A stretch of 64,000 bases of DNA from Bosea sp. RAC05 (GTDB lineage: Bacteria; Pseudomonadota; Alphaproteobacteria; Rhizobiales; Beijerinckiaceae). Below are positions 43,374 through 52,349 of this stretch, piece after piece. The DNA lies in the NCBI RefSeq assembly GCF_001713455.1, contig NZ_CP016464.1, positions 619,501 to 683,500 of the forward strand, written 5' to 3'. Numbering within the stretch: position 1 is the first letter of the stretch; each line of letters opens with the position of its first letter. The notes under the pieces are model-generated. The model was not told the origin of the DNA. It saw only the letters and a list, made by a program, of their open reading frames with translations, and ran no database searches. A program made the translations under genes and the position numbers.

Positions 43374-45332
43374 ATGACTGACAAGATCAAGATCAAGTTC
43401 CTCACGGCCATCTGGGGTGCGCGCTACATCGAGGAATTTGCAAGGGTATCGCTGCCCTCCTATCTCGCGCCCGGCAACCTGCCTATCGTGGCGGCCGAGA
43501 ACGATCTCGAGGTTCTCATCCTGACGACCAGCGAGAGCCGCGCCACCTTCGACGAAATGCCGATTTTCGGCCGCCTGGCTGAGCTCTGCACGGTCCGCTA
43601 CCTGCTCATCGACGACCTCATCACGTCCGGGAATTACGGGGTGACGCTGACGCTGGCTTACGCCCGCGGCATCCAGGACAGCGGCGAGGCGCAGACCGAG
43701 ACGACGTTCGTTTTCATGAACTCCGACTTCGTGCTGGCCGACGGCTCGCTGCGGGGCATGGTCGACAAGTTGCGCGAGGGCCATCGCTGCGTGATGGCGC
43801 CGTCGCTGCGCGCGCGGGCCGAGATCACGCTTCCTTTGCTGGCGGACGCTGTTGACCCGGTCACCGAAACGCTCGTGATGTCGCCCCGCGACATGGTGCG
43901 GCTGACCTTCGATCATCTCCATCCCACGGTCATCGCCAAGACCGCGACGCAGAACTTCGTCACCTGCTCGACCCATAACCAGATCTACTGGCAGGTCGAC
44001 CGGAACACGCTCCTGGCCCGCTACCACCTGATTTTCATGCTGGCGATCCGGCCCGAGGTCCCGATGCCCGCTGTCAACTCCTATTGCGACTACGGCTTTG
44101 TCCCGGAACTCGTGCCTTCCGGCGAGTTCACGATCATGGACGATTCGGACGATTTCTACATGCTGGAGCTCCAGCCCTCCTGGCAGGAAAAGCAGTTCGT
44201 CCATTGCTGGTCTTCGACGCCCGACAAGATTGCCTCCGAGCTGTCCGTCTGGACCACCCGCGAGCATCGCCGCTTTGCCGGCGTCGACATTGTCTTCCGG
44301 ACCGGCGAGCTTCCCGCGAACCTGCCGGCGGCGCGCGAGAAGATGGGCGCCTTCGTGGCGGATGTTCACAAGCGCATGACGCCTGCCGTCACCCATGTCG
44401 ATCACTTCTACTGGGTGATGGGGCTGCAGGCCTGGCGGTCTCTCAAGGGCGATAGTTATGGTGATCAAGCAGCCGGCCCGAGAGAACTAAAGGCCGTCCA
44501 GAACAGCGACCGTCCAGGCAGTGCCGTTCCGCCGGCTCGGCCGCGAACGACGCTGCGCCGACGGATGGTTCATTGGTACATCGGGTTGATATCGTGGGTC
44601 AGAGCTGTGGCCGGTACCAAGCCGAATGTCGCTGTCTGGCATCACAGCTGGCTGGATTGCCGCCTCGTCCTGAACTGGCTCAACGCGGTCGGGCGGCGCA
44701 GGCCGGCGCGGACCCTCTTGATCTGTGATCCCGACAGCACGCTGGCGAGTGCGCTCTCGGAGCAAGGTGGCTTTGAGGTGGAGCAGGGCATCCAGCGGTT
44801 CATCGATGGGTACCGTGAACTCGATCCGGCCGCGCGCGCCGAGGTCAAGGGCCGCTATGACAACGTTCTGCTGCACACCACACGGGCGAATGTCCGCAGC
44901 ACGGCGGATGCATTGCAGATCGTCGCGAACTACGTCGCTCCCGGCGGCAGCATCGCCGTCTATATCGAGCATGTGAACGGCGAGGTCGATCCGAGCAATT
45001 TCTCGATTGAGCTCGCCCAATATGCCGAGGAGGTCCTGCCGCCGAGCTGGATCGGCTACGATATCGAGGCGCAATTTGTGGGCGGGACAGCCAAGCGCAG
45101 GCTGCGCCTGATGGAGCGCAGGCTGTTTCGCCATCTGACGCCCTCCTCGGTCTGGCGGCTTCCGGTGCTGGTTGCGGCGGTCGGGCTCTGGCCCGTCGTT
45201 GCGGCGATGACCGCGATCAACAATTTCAGGCACCGCGACATCGGTGGCGTCTGCCCCGAGTTCTGCAGCAGCGCCCTGCTGACTCTGCGGGCCAGCGATG
45301 GCGGGGCAGAAGGTGCCCGGCCGTCGGTTTGA
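43374..45332 (+). CDS. Two-part protein of unknown function in the polysaccharide locus (652 aa)
   Basis: The N-terminal part (about 1-365) begins IKIKFLTAIWGARYIEEFAR and has TTFVFMNSDFVLADGSLRGM, which looks like a GT-A type nucleotide-sugar pocket with an acidic MNSD motif. The C-terminal part (about 410-600) has LLICDPDSTLASALSEQGGF and VANYVAPGGSIAVYIEHVNG, like a degenerate SAM-methyltransferase Rossmann fold, and a hydrophobic segment near 600-620 (LPVLVAAVGLWPVVAAMTAI). A low-complexity linker (about 370-405) joins them. I do not recognise a named family. It opens the plus-strand block and is likely a glycosyltransferase fused to a methyltransferase-like domain. Confidence 0.75.
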   Translation: MTDKIKIKFLTAIWGARYIEEFARVSLPSYLAPGNLPIVAAENDLEVLILTTSESRATFDEMPIFGRLAELCTVRYLLIDDLITSGNYGVTLTLAYARGIQDSGEAQTETTFVFMNSDFVLADGSLRGMVDKLREGHRCVMAPSLRARAEITLPLLADAVDPVTETLVMSPRDMVRLTFDHLHPTVIAKTATQNFVTCSTHNQIYWQVDRNTLLARYHLIFMLAIRPEVPMPAVNSYCDYGFVPELVPSGEFTIMDDSDDFYMLELQPSWQEKQFVHCWSSTPDKIASELSVWTTREHRRFAGVDIVFRTGELPANLPAAREKMGAFVADVHKRMTPAVTHVDHFYWVMGLQAWRSLKGDSYGDQAAGPRELKAVQNSDRPGSAVPPARPRTTLRRRMVHWYIGLISWVRAVAGTKPNVAVWHHSWLDCRLVLNWLNAVGRRRPARTLLICDPDSTLASALSEQGGFEVEQGIQRFIDGYRELDPAARAEVKGRYDNVLLHTTRANVRSTADALQIVANYVAPGGSIAVYIEHVNGEVDPSNFSIELAQYAEEVLPPSWIGYDIEAQFVGGTAKRRLRLMERRLFRHLTPSSVWRLPVLVAAVGLWPVVAAMTAINNFRHRDIGGVCPEFCSSALLTLRASDGGAEGARPSV

Positions 45333-45498
45333 AGCGGGACATGCGGGCGCCCGATCGCCGGTCGCGCACCGATGACGCTGCGTCGGAAGCTCCGGCCGAT
45401 AGCATGGCCGCCGGGACTTCAATGTTGACAAAAGAAGAACGGGCGTGTTTTCGCATCCTCCCACGCATGGCGCCCGATCCGACCAGGTTGAGACTGAA

Positions 45499-46389
45499 AT
45501 GACAGAGAGTTCGGCGTATCTGGTGGTGGGTGGCGACAGCTTCGTCGGCGGCAGCGTTGTCGAGGCGCTGCGGCGCCGCGGACACAGGGCGCTGGCGAGC
45601 ACGCGCCGCCGGGAAACAGTCGACGCCGACCGCGTTTTCCTCGATTTCGAGACGCCTGAAGCGTTCCGCAGCCCAGCGGATGTGAAATACGCCTATCTGA
45701 TCGCCGCAGCGACGAACTACGACCGCTGCGAGACCGACCCGATGGCGCGCGTCATCAATGTCGATCTCATCCCGCGGACGGTCGCGTCGCTGCTGGAGCA
45801 GGGGCTCCATGTCACGTTCATCTCGACCAACTCGGTCTTCGGGGGCGAGCGCCCCTGGCCGCATGAGGACGATCCCCACGCCCCGGGCATCGCCTATGCG
45901 CAGCAGAAATCGGATGGCGAGGCCGTCGTTCTGGCGGCTGCGGACCGGCTGGGTGCGCGCGACCGGCTCAACATCACGCGCCTGACCAAGATCATGAATG
46001 CGACCGTCTCCCCGGTTCCCGGCTGGGTCGCCGCCTGGAAGCGCGGCGAGGCGGTCGAGCCTTTCGAGGACCTCGTCTTCGCGCCGATCTCGGTGAATTT
46101 CGTCGGCGAGGCACTGGCGACGCTGGGTGAGAAGCGGCTGTCTGGCAATCTCCATCTCTCGGGCGCGGAGAATGTCAGCTATGTGGCGTTCGCCCATGCG
46201 CTGGCGGCCCGGCTCGGCGTGGACAAGGCGCTGATCAAGCCCACGACATCGCTCGCCAAGGGCATTCACATCGCCTTCAAGCCGCGTTTCAGCGGGCTGG
46301 GGATGACCAGGACCACGCAACTCAGCGGTGTCGAGCCGCAGCCGCTGGATCGCCTCATCGACGATCTGGTTGCGGATTTGCGCAGCTGA
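45499..46389 (+). CDS. NAD(P)-dependent sugar reductase, RmlD-like SDR (296 aa)
   Basis: An extended SDR with VVGGDSFVGGSVVEALRRRG (about 8-27) as nucleotide site. The catalytic region is FISTNSVFGGERPWP and YAQQKSDGEAVV (YxxxK at about 133-137). RmlD-like proteins reduce 4-keto NDP-deoxysugars; the substrate here would be a keto sugar from the locus. The start ATG is 166 bp past the 652-residue gene, and a methyltransferase follows 16 bp downstream, so these are one operon. Confidence 0.87.
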   Translation: MTESSAYLVVGGDSFVGGSVVEALRRRGHRALASTRRRETVDADRVFLDFETPEAFRSPADVKYAYLIAAATNYDRCETDPMARVINVDLIPRTVASLLEQGLHVTFISTNSVFGGERPWPHEDDPHAPGIAYAQQKSDGEAVVLAAADRLGARDRLNITRLTKIMNATVSPVPGWVAAWKRGEAVEPFEDLVFAPISVNFVGEALATLGEKRLSGNLHLSGAENVSYVAFAHALAARLGVDKALIKPTTSLAKGIHIAFKPRFSGLGMTRTTQLSGVEPQPLDRLIDDLVADLRS

Positions 46390-46405
46390 CCGGAGACTTT
46401 CGTCC

Positions 46406-47668
46406 ATGAGCGACTTCATCCACCGCGGCTCGTGCCGCCTCTGCGACTCGAAGAACCTCGAGCGCGTCGTGGATCTCGACCCAATCCCGCTCTCGGAGAA
46501 CTACACCTCCGACTCGGCCTCGGCGAAGGCGCGCAAGCGCTATCCGGTCGATGTCTACATGTGCGCCGATTGCGGCCATGTGCAGCAACTCGACGTGATC
46601 AACTCCAAGGATCTCTGGGCCTCCTACACCTATTATTCGGGTGAGGCGAAAGGCATGCCGGAGCACTTCCAGCAGGTCGCAGACCGCATCCTCGCTAAGG
46701 CTGCGCCCGAGAAGGGCGCGCTGGTGATCGACATCGGCAGCAATGACGGTTCGCTGCTGAAGCCCTTCCAGAAGGTCGGCATGGCCGTGTTGGGCATCGA
46801 CCCTGCGGAGGAAGCCGCGCAGCGCGCCAACGATGCCGGCGTCGAGACCGTCTGCTCGCTGATGACACGCGAGTTGGCCGAGAAGATCCGGGCCGAGCGC
46901 GGACCGGCTCAGGTGATCTGCGCGTTCAACGTGTTCGCCCATGCCGACGATCTCGGCGAGATGGCTGATTGCGTTCGCATCATGCTGGCCCCCGACGGGC
47001 TGTTCTTTTTTGAGGCGCAGTATCTCCTCGACATCATCGACGGCGTGTTGATCGCGACGATCTTCCACGAGCATATGAGCCACCATTCGGTGACGCCGCT
47101 GACGCGCTTCCTCGATGCGCACGGGCTCGAGCTGATCGCGGTCCAGCGCGCCCGCATCCAGCACGGATCGCTCATCGGCACCGTCCAGCTCAAGGGCGCG
47201 GGGCGTCCGGTCGAGGCGTCGGTCGGAGAGGTGCTGGCCCTCGAAGCGCAGCGCAACCTGACGCAACTCGACACGCTGCGTGAGTTTGGCCGCACGATCG
47301 CGACCCTGCGCAGCAAGACGGCCGCCCTCATCCAGGGCTTCAAGGCGCAGGGCAAGACGATTGCGGGCTATGGTGCGGCGCGCAGCGGGCCGACCTTGAT
47401 CACCCAGCTCGGACTGTCCGGGGCGCTCGACTACATCGTCGACGACCATCCGCAGAAGGTCGGAAAATACGAGACCGGCGACGGCGTCTTCATCGTGCCG
47501 ACGGCCGAGCTTCTGGCCCGGCAGCCCGACTACACCGTTATTCTGGCCTGGGTCCATTCGCAGAAGATCATCGATACCAATCAGGAATACCTGAAGCGGG
47601 GTGGGCATTTCATCGTGCTCTGCCCGGAAACGCGCGTCGTCGGCAAGGACGGGGACGTCAAGATCTGA
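46406..47668 (+). CDS. NDP-sugar C-methyltransferase family protein (420 aa)
   Basis: Three-part methyltransferase of the TylC3/NovU type. An N-terminal zinc domain has CRLCD (about 10-14) and CADCGHVQ (about 53-60). The central SAM domain has LVIDIGSNDGSLLKPFQ (about 110-126) and FNVFAHADDLGEM. The C-terminal Methyltransf_14 domain has GKTIAGYGAARSGPTLITQL (about 326-345) and the closing IVDDHPQKVGKY. Such enzymes add a methyl group to carbon 3 of a 4-keto NDP-sugar, making branched-chain sugars. The conserved His/Glu pair in TIFHEHMSHHS fits the catalytic base. Confidence 0.92.
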   Translation: MSDFIHRGSCRLCDSKNLERVVDLDPIPLSENYTSDSASAKARKRYPVDVYMCADCGHVQQLDVINSKDLWASYTYYSGEAKGMPEHFQQVADRILAKAAPEKGALVIDIGSNDGSLLKPFQKVGMAVLGIDPAEEAAQRANDAGVETVCSLMTRELAEKIRAERGPAQVICAFNVFAHADDLGEMADCVRIMLAPDGLFFFEAQYLLDIIDGVLIATIFHEHMSHHSVTPLTRFLDAHGLELIAVQRARIQHGSLIGTVQLKGAGRPVEASVGEVLALEAQRNLTQLDTLREFGRTIATLRSKTAALIQGFKAQGKTIAGYGAARSGPTLITQLGLSGALDYIVDDHPQKVGKYETGDGVFIVPTAELLARQPDYTVILAWVHSQKIIDTNQEYLKRGGHFIVLCPETRVVGKDGDVKI

Positions 47669-47712
47669 CGACAATCGCGCTCCCGACGCGGGGCGATAAG
47701 GGGTAACAAGCT

Positions 47713-48393
47713 ATGGATACGCAGAAGACCAAGGAACCGCAGTATCAGGTCATCGTCGAAGCCGCGACCAAGCGCGGCGTCGAGACCTTTGGCCTGCGCA
47801 GCAGCGAGAGCTGGCACGAGGACCCCAAGCACCTCGTCTTCCGGCTGGCGCGCTATAAGTTCGTCGCCAAGATGTTCTCGGGCCGAAAGCACGTGCTCGA
47901 GGTCGGTTGCGGCGATGCCTTCGGCACCCGCATCGTCCAGGCCGAGGTCGGAAAGCTGACCGGCATCGATTTCGACCCCGTCTTCATCGACGACGTCAAC
48001 GCGCGGATGGTGGATCGCTGGAAGTTCGACGCCAAGGTCCATGACATGCTCGACGGGCCGGTTCCCGGCGAGTTCGACGGCGTCTACGCGCTGGACGTGC
48101 TGGAGCACATCGACCCGGCTCAGGAGAAGCTGTTCCTGAAGAACTCCTTTGCGCCGCTCGGCCGCGATGGCGCCGGCATCATCGGCCTGCCCTCGCTCGA
48201 GAGCCAGCCCTATGCCTCTCCGCAGTCCAAGGCCGGTCACGTCAACTGCAAGTCGGCGCCTGAGCTGAAGAAGCTGATGCAGGAGTATTTCCACAACGTC
48301 TTCGTCTTCAGCATGAACGACGAGGTCGTCCATACAGGCTTCCACAAGATGGCGAACTATGTCTTCGCCATCGGCGCGGGCCGGCGCGACTGA
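47713..48393 (+). CDS. Class I SAM-dependent methyltransferase (226 aa)
   Basis: The SAM site is KHVLEVGCGDAFGTRIVQAE (about 59-78), with LTGIDFDPVFIDDVN as motif II and DGVYALDVLEHIDPAQEKLF (about 120-139) as motif III/IV. The C-terminus has a short GFHKMANYVFAIGAG strand. The acceptor is unknown, probably a glycan hydroxyl. It is 45 bp after the C-methyltransferase on the same strand. Confidence 0.88.
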   Translation: MDTQKTKEPQYQVIVEAATKRGVETFGLRSSESWHEDPKHLVFRLARYKFVAKMFSGRKHVLEVGCGDAFGTRIVQAEVGKLTGIDFDPVFIDDVNARMVDRWKFDAKVHDMLDGPVPGEFDGVYALDVLEHIDPAQEKLFLKNSFAPLGRDGAGIIGLPSLESQPYASPQSKAGHVNCKSAPELKKLMQEYFHNVFVFSMNDEVVHTGFHKMANYVFAIGAGRRD

Positions 48394-48485
48394 GCCGGGC
48401 CGGCGTCGTCGCAGCGGTGGCACGACGCCGGGAGGACGGGCCGGCCGTCTGCGGACAGATCCATCATCGGCGGAGCCGGTGATGG

Positions 48486-49040
48486 ATGAACCAATCCAGG
48501 GACCAAGAGATGGACGAGTTGCCGGCGCGTCTGCGGACGATATCTCCCGAGGTCCTGTATTCTGACGGCGGCTTCCTCGCCGTCGATGGGTCGATTGTCG
48601 AGATCCTGAAGCAACGTGCCGGGGTGGCGCCGCGTCGCCGCTGCAGGCTCTGCTTCCATGCTGACAGCAGCGACGCCCAGCAGGAGATGCTGATCGTCAT
48701 GCACCGCGATTCCTACGTGCAGCCGCATTGCCATATCGGCAAGGTCGAGACGCTCTCGATCATCGAAGGGACAGCGGATGCCCTGCTGTTTTCAGCCGAT
48801 GGCGCGCTGACCGGGACGGTGCCGATGTCGCCGGCCGCGCAAGGCGGCGCGTTCTTCTATCGAATGCCGGAAGGGCAGTATCACAGCCTGCGCTTCCGTT
48901 CCGAATGGCTCGTCTTCCTCGAAACCACGATCGGCCCCTTCGACCGCTCGACGACGCGGACGGGAAGCTGGTCCCCGCCGGAGACCGAACCGGCCGCTGG
49001 CCACGCCTTCCTCGCCGCCCTGCGCGGCTCTCTGGCCTGA
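48486..49040 (+). CDS. WbuC family cupin (184 aa)
   Basis: A single cupin with QEMLIVMHRDSYVQPHCHIG (about 59-78), carrying likely metal His residues, then SIIEGTADALLF and the second motif FFYRMPEGQYHSLRF. WbuC genes occur in E. coli and other O-antigen clusters; the biochemical role is unknown. The start at 48486 follows a short gap after the methyltransferase. It is followed by another C-methyltransferase-like gene, so it belongs to the same operon. Confidence 0.85.
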   Translation: MNQSRDQEMDELPARLRTISPEVLYSDGGFLAVDGSIVEILKQRAGVAPRRRCRLCFHADSSDAQQEMLIVMHRDSYVQPHCHIGKVETLSIIEGTADALLFSADGALTGTVPMSPAAQGGAFFYRMPEGQYHSLRFRSEWLVFLETTIGPFDRSTTRTGSWSPPETEPAAGHAFLAALRGSLA

Positions 49041-49120
49041 GGCAAGGCCGTCTTGCTTCCCTCGCGGCTTGTGTGGGTGTAAGCCCCGTCCTGCTCACTT
49101 TGTAACGTCTGGAATCTGTG

Positions 49121-50320
49121 ATGGCTTGTCTGGTTTGCGGCTCAGCATCCGTGGTGGAACGGCTCGATGTCGGGCATCATCCCGTTGCGACCTTCTACCT
49201 TGAGCGCCAGGATGCGCCGGAGCGGGATTTCCGCCTTGCGGTCGGTCAGTGCCGCGACTGCGGAACGATCCAGAGCACGCAGATCGTGCCCCATGACGCA
49301 TTGATCCCGCCTTATGACTGGCTGTTCGCGCGCGAGCCGGAGGAACATCTCGACGAGGTCGTCGACCAGATCGCGGCGCTTCCCGGTCTCGGTCCCGACA
49401 GCGTCATTGGCGCGCTGACCTACAAGGACGACACCACCGTCGAGCGCTTTCGCCGCAAGGGCTTCACCAACACCTGGCGGGTGAAGCTCGACGAGGACCT
49501 GGGTGTCGAGAACCCGGCGGCCAATATCGAAACGGTGCAGAAGCTGACCAATCCGGTCACGATGGCTGAGATCGCGGCGCGCCGCGGCGCGGCCGATGTC
49601 CTCATCGTTCGGCACATTACCGAGCATGCCGAAAACCTGATCGCGTTCATCGAGGGACTGGCGGCGCTGGTGAAGCCCGGCGGCGTGCTGATGCTGGAGG
49701 TGCCCGACTGCACGGACAATCTCCGCCTGAAGGACTATTGCATGATCTGGGAGGAGCATTCGCTCTATCTCACTCCGGCGACCTTCGCCGCCTTGAGCTC
49801 GATCGGCGGCTTCGAGCCGATCCGCACCGACGTCTATCCGCGTCCCTTCGAGAATTCGCTGGTTCAACTGGCCCGCAAGACCGGGACGCCTGGAAAGGTC
49901 AGGATTTCCGCCGAGGCCAAGGCCCAGGTCGGGCTGCTCGAAGCCTATGCGGATGCGTACGAGCCGGCCAAGCGCGAACTGCGCGCCAAGCTCGAGCGCG
50001 TGCGTGCCGAGAAAGGGCCGATCGCCCTCTTCGGCGCAGGCCATCTCGCCTGCGCCTTCGCCAACTTCATGGCTGTCGCCGACCTGATCGACTTCGTCGC
50101 GGACGACACGCCTCAGAAGATCGACAAGTTCCTGCCGGGCGCGCGCCTGCCGATCCTGCCGTCGGCGGCCCTGGTCGAACGCAAGGTCGCCGTCTGCCTG
50201 CTGGCGCTGTCGATCAACAACGAGGACGCCGTGATCGGCCGCAACGCCGCCTTCACGCAGGCCGGTGGCGAATTCCGCTCGATCTTCCGGGCGAGCTCGC
50301 GGTCGATCTTCCACGACTAG
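49121..50320 (+). CDS. C-methyltransferase-like protein with altered SAM site (399 aa)
   Basis: Same overall plan as the neighbour at 46406: N-terminal CLVCGSASVVE and CRDCGTIQ zinc block, central Rossmann-like part, and C-terminal Methyltransf_14-like part with GPIALFGAGHLACAFANF and FVADDTPQKIDKFLPG. The central motif I that normally reads like DIGSNDGSLL is replaced by SVIGALTYKDDTTVERF (about 87-103), lacking the GxG. The catalytic-like IWEEHSLYLT is kept. It may bind another ligand or be a non-methylating paralogue. The start is ATG 49121, or GTG 3 bp upstream. Confidence 0.85.
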   Translation: MACLVCGSASVVERLDVGHHPVATFYLERQDAPERDFRLAVGQCRDCGTIQSTQIVPHDALIPPYDWLFAREPEEHLDEVVDQIAALPGLGPDSVIGALTYKDDTTVERFRRKGFTNTWRVKLDEDLGVENPAANIETVQKLTNPVTMAEIAARRGAADVLIVRHITEHAENLIAFIEGLAALVKPGGVLMLEVPDCTDNLRLKDYCMIWEEHSLYLTPATFAALSSIGGFEPIRTDVYPRPFENSLVQLARKTGTPGKVRISAEAKAQVGLLEAYADAYEPAKRELRAKLERVRAEKGPIALFGAGHLACAFANFMAVADLIDFVADDTPQKIDKFLPGARLPILPSAALVERKVAVCLLALSINNEDAVIGRNAAFTQAGGEFRSIFRASSRSIFHD

Positions 50321-50410
50321 GACGAGCCGGATCGGTTTTGAAGGCGGCTGCAGCCGTTGAGAAGGGGCCACCGGCCCGCAAGCGAAACACGACAACACTG
50401 GAGTGGGTCA

Positions 50411-51232
50411 ATGGGAATTCGAATGGACGTCGTCCATATCATGGAGGGTTACGGCATCCTCGGCGCGGGTCGCAAGATCCTCGATTTTGGCAGCTCGAAC
50501 CTCTATGGCGCGACCGCCGAGCAGATCATCGCCTTCGTGAAGCGGCACAATGCCAATCCGCGCGCCGATCTGGAAAGCTGGGCCGCGAGGCTCGCGGCTG
50601 GCTCCGGCACGGATGCCGGTGGCACGAACCTGAACGGCTCGTTCTTCGGCGAACTCATCGAGGAAGCCGGGATGGGGTACGATGCCATCGACATCGCCGA
50701 CGGCTACAAGACGACGATCGTCGATCTGAACTCCATGCGCCTGCCCGACCACATGGTCGGCGCCTATGACAGCGTCATCAACTGCGGCACCAGCGAGCAC
50801 ATCCTCAACCAGATGAACACCTTCCTCGCCGTCCATGTGGCGACGAAGGCGGGCGGCCTGATCATGCATCAGGTGCCCAGCGTCGGCTATGTCGACCACG
50901 GCTACTTCTGCTATACCAGCCGCTTCTTCTTCGATCTCGCCGGCTACAACCAGTATGAGGTCGTCGACATGTGGTATGACGGCCCAGCGGCGCAGGAAAA
51001 CGTCTTCGCCTCGGCGCGCCAGTACCAGAGCTACTTCCCGTCGCTCACCTCCCGGCTCGACAAGATCGGCAAGGTCGAGCGCGAGACGATGCAGGATCAG
51101 CTCAACATCCCGACGATCTCGATCGCGCTGGTCTACCGCAAACACCAGGACGTGCCGTTCATGGGCACGGTCGAGACGAGCACCAGCGTCGGCGCCGTTC
51201 CGACGGATGTTCTGGGCACCTACCAGCGCTGA
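50411..51232 (+). CDS. Methyltransferase-like protein of unknown function (273 aa)
   Basis: The likely SAM-binding strand is GRKILDFGSSNLYGATAEQI (about 20-39), with a later YDSVINCGTSEHILNQMNTF (about 118-137) as motif IV, and AVHVATKAGGLIMHQVPSVG. Between them a 50-residue insertion contains GTDAGGTNLNGSFFGEL. This matches class I methyltransferases only loosely. The acceptor is unknown. It ends at the TGA that abuts the stop codon of the exporter ATPase on the other strand. Confidence 0.72.
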   Translation: MGIRMDVVHIMEGYGILGAGRKILDFGSSNLYGATAEQIIAFVKRHNANPRADLESWAARLAAGSGTDAGGTNLNGSFFGELIEEAGMGYDAIDIADGYKTTIVDLNSMRLPDHMVGAYDSVINCGTSEHILNQMNTFLAVHVATKAGGLIMHQVPSVGYVDHGYFCYTSRFFFDLAGYNQYEVVDMWYDGPAAQENVFASARQYQSYFPSLTSRLDKIGKVERETMQDQLNIPTISIALVYRKHQDVPFMGTVETSTSVGAVPTDVLGTYQR

Positions 51233-52336
51233 TCAGCGCGGCGTTGCATCCGCGGTCCCGGCCTTGTCGAGGACAGCGGATGCGCGCAGGCGCAGTTCGT
51301 CGCTGAGATCGGTGGGCTCCGTGCCAAGGATCAGCCGGATCCGGTCGATCAGGTCGTCGCGGGACGGGTCGCCTTGTAGGACAGTCATCAGCATCCGCAC
51401 CTCGACATCGGCCGGGACGGGCTTGTCCTGGGCCACCAGAACCGCGACATAGCGCTGCCACATCTGCATGTCGTCGGGCGAGACCTGGAGCGCGTAACGC
51501 AGCCCCTGCTCCTCTAGGGCGAGCGGCGGCTTCTCTCCGCGCTTGGCCATGTCGGTCGCCAGTACGTAGGCGCGGTTCAGCCCCTCGGCATTGTCGGCGC
51601 TCGCCGACGCGATCACTGCCGCGCGATAGGACTCCACCACGTTCTGGGCGGGGCCGTCTGAGATGATGCGGCCGTGCTCAAGCATGATGCAGCGCGTGCA
51701 CATCTCGGCAAGCAGCGCCTCTGAATGCGAGGCAATCACCAGGATCGAGGACTTGGCGATCAATTCCTGCATCTTCTGTGCGGCTTTCTGGGCAAACTGG
51801 GCATCGCCCGTCGCCAGTCCCTCGTCCAGCAGCAGAATCTCGGGCTCGACCGCGGTAACGATCGAGAAGCCCAGCCGGGTCATCATGCCCGCCGAATAGA
51901 TCCGCACCGGCAGATCGATAAAGTCGCCGAGCTCGGCAAAATCGATGATCTCGTCCATCTTGGCGGCGATCTGCCGCCGGCCCAAGCCGAGATGGAGCCC
52001 GCAGGTCAGGATGTTTTCGCGTCCGGTCCCGTCGACATTGATTCCGGGCGTCGAGTTGAACAGCGTGGAAATGCTTCCCACCGTGGTGATCCGTCCGCGC
52101 GTAGGTGGGTAGGCCCCGGCCAGCAGACGCAACATCGTGGTCTTGCCGGCGCCGTTATGCCCCATCAAACCGAGCCGGTCGCCTTCACGCAGCTCGAAGG
52201 AGATGTCGCGCAACGCGGTCACCACGCCCCGCGCGATGTCGATCTCGCCACCGGTGCGCGACACGCCGCCCTTGTGGCTGCGCGAAAGGGAGATGGGCAG
52301 CTCGACCCATGCTTTTTCGACCGTCAAACGGGCCAT
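51233..52336 (-). CDS. wzt: Polysaccharide ABC exporter ATPase, Wzt/KpsT type, with helical C-terminal extension (367 aa)
   Basis: The nucleotide-binding domain has Walker A GHNGAGKTTMLRLL (about 61-74), the family signature IYSAGMMTRLGFSI and Walker B PEILLLDEGLATGDAQF. These are the Wzt/KpsT/TagH variants used for glycan export. Past residue 245 is an extra 120-residue helical region (NAEGLNRAYVLATDMAKRGE, DDLIDRIRLILGTEPTDLSD) that is not the beta-sandwich sugar-binding domain of classic Wzt. With the next gene it forms the exporter for the locus. The stop codons of this gene and the plus-strand gene meet as TGATCA. Confidence 0.9.
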   Translation of the reverse strand: MARLTVEKAWVELPISLSRSHKGGVSRTGGEIDIARGVVTALRDISFELREGDRLGLMGHNGAGKTTMLRLLAGAYPPTRGRITTVGSISTLFNSTPGINVDGTGRENILTCGLHLGLGRRQIAAKMDEIIDFAELGDFIDLPVRIYSAGMMTRLGFSIVTAVEPEILLLDEGLATGDAQFAQKAAQKMQELIAKSSILVIASHSEALLAEMCTRCIMLEHGRIISDGPAQNVVESYRAAVIASASADNAEGLNRAYVLATDMAKRGEKPPLALEEQGLRYALQVSPDDMQMWQRYVAVLVAQDKPVPADVEVRMLMTVLQGDPSRDDLIDRIRLILGTEPTDLSDELRLRASAVLDKAGTADATPR

Positions 52337-52349
52337 GGGAGAGCGTCCT

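Noticed and set aside
43174..43377. A 67-codon frame before the 652-residue gene
   Set aside because: It overlaps the downstream start, is Arg-rich and has no ribosome site.
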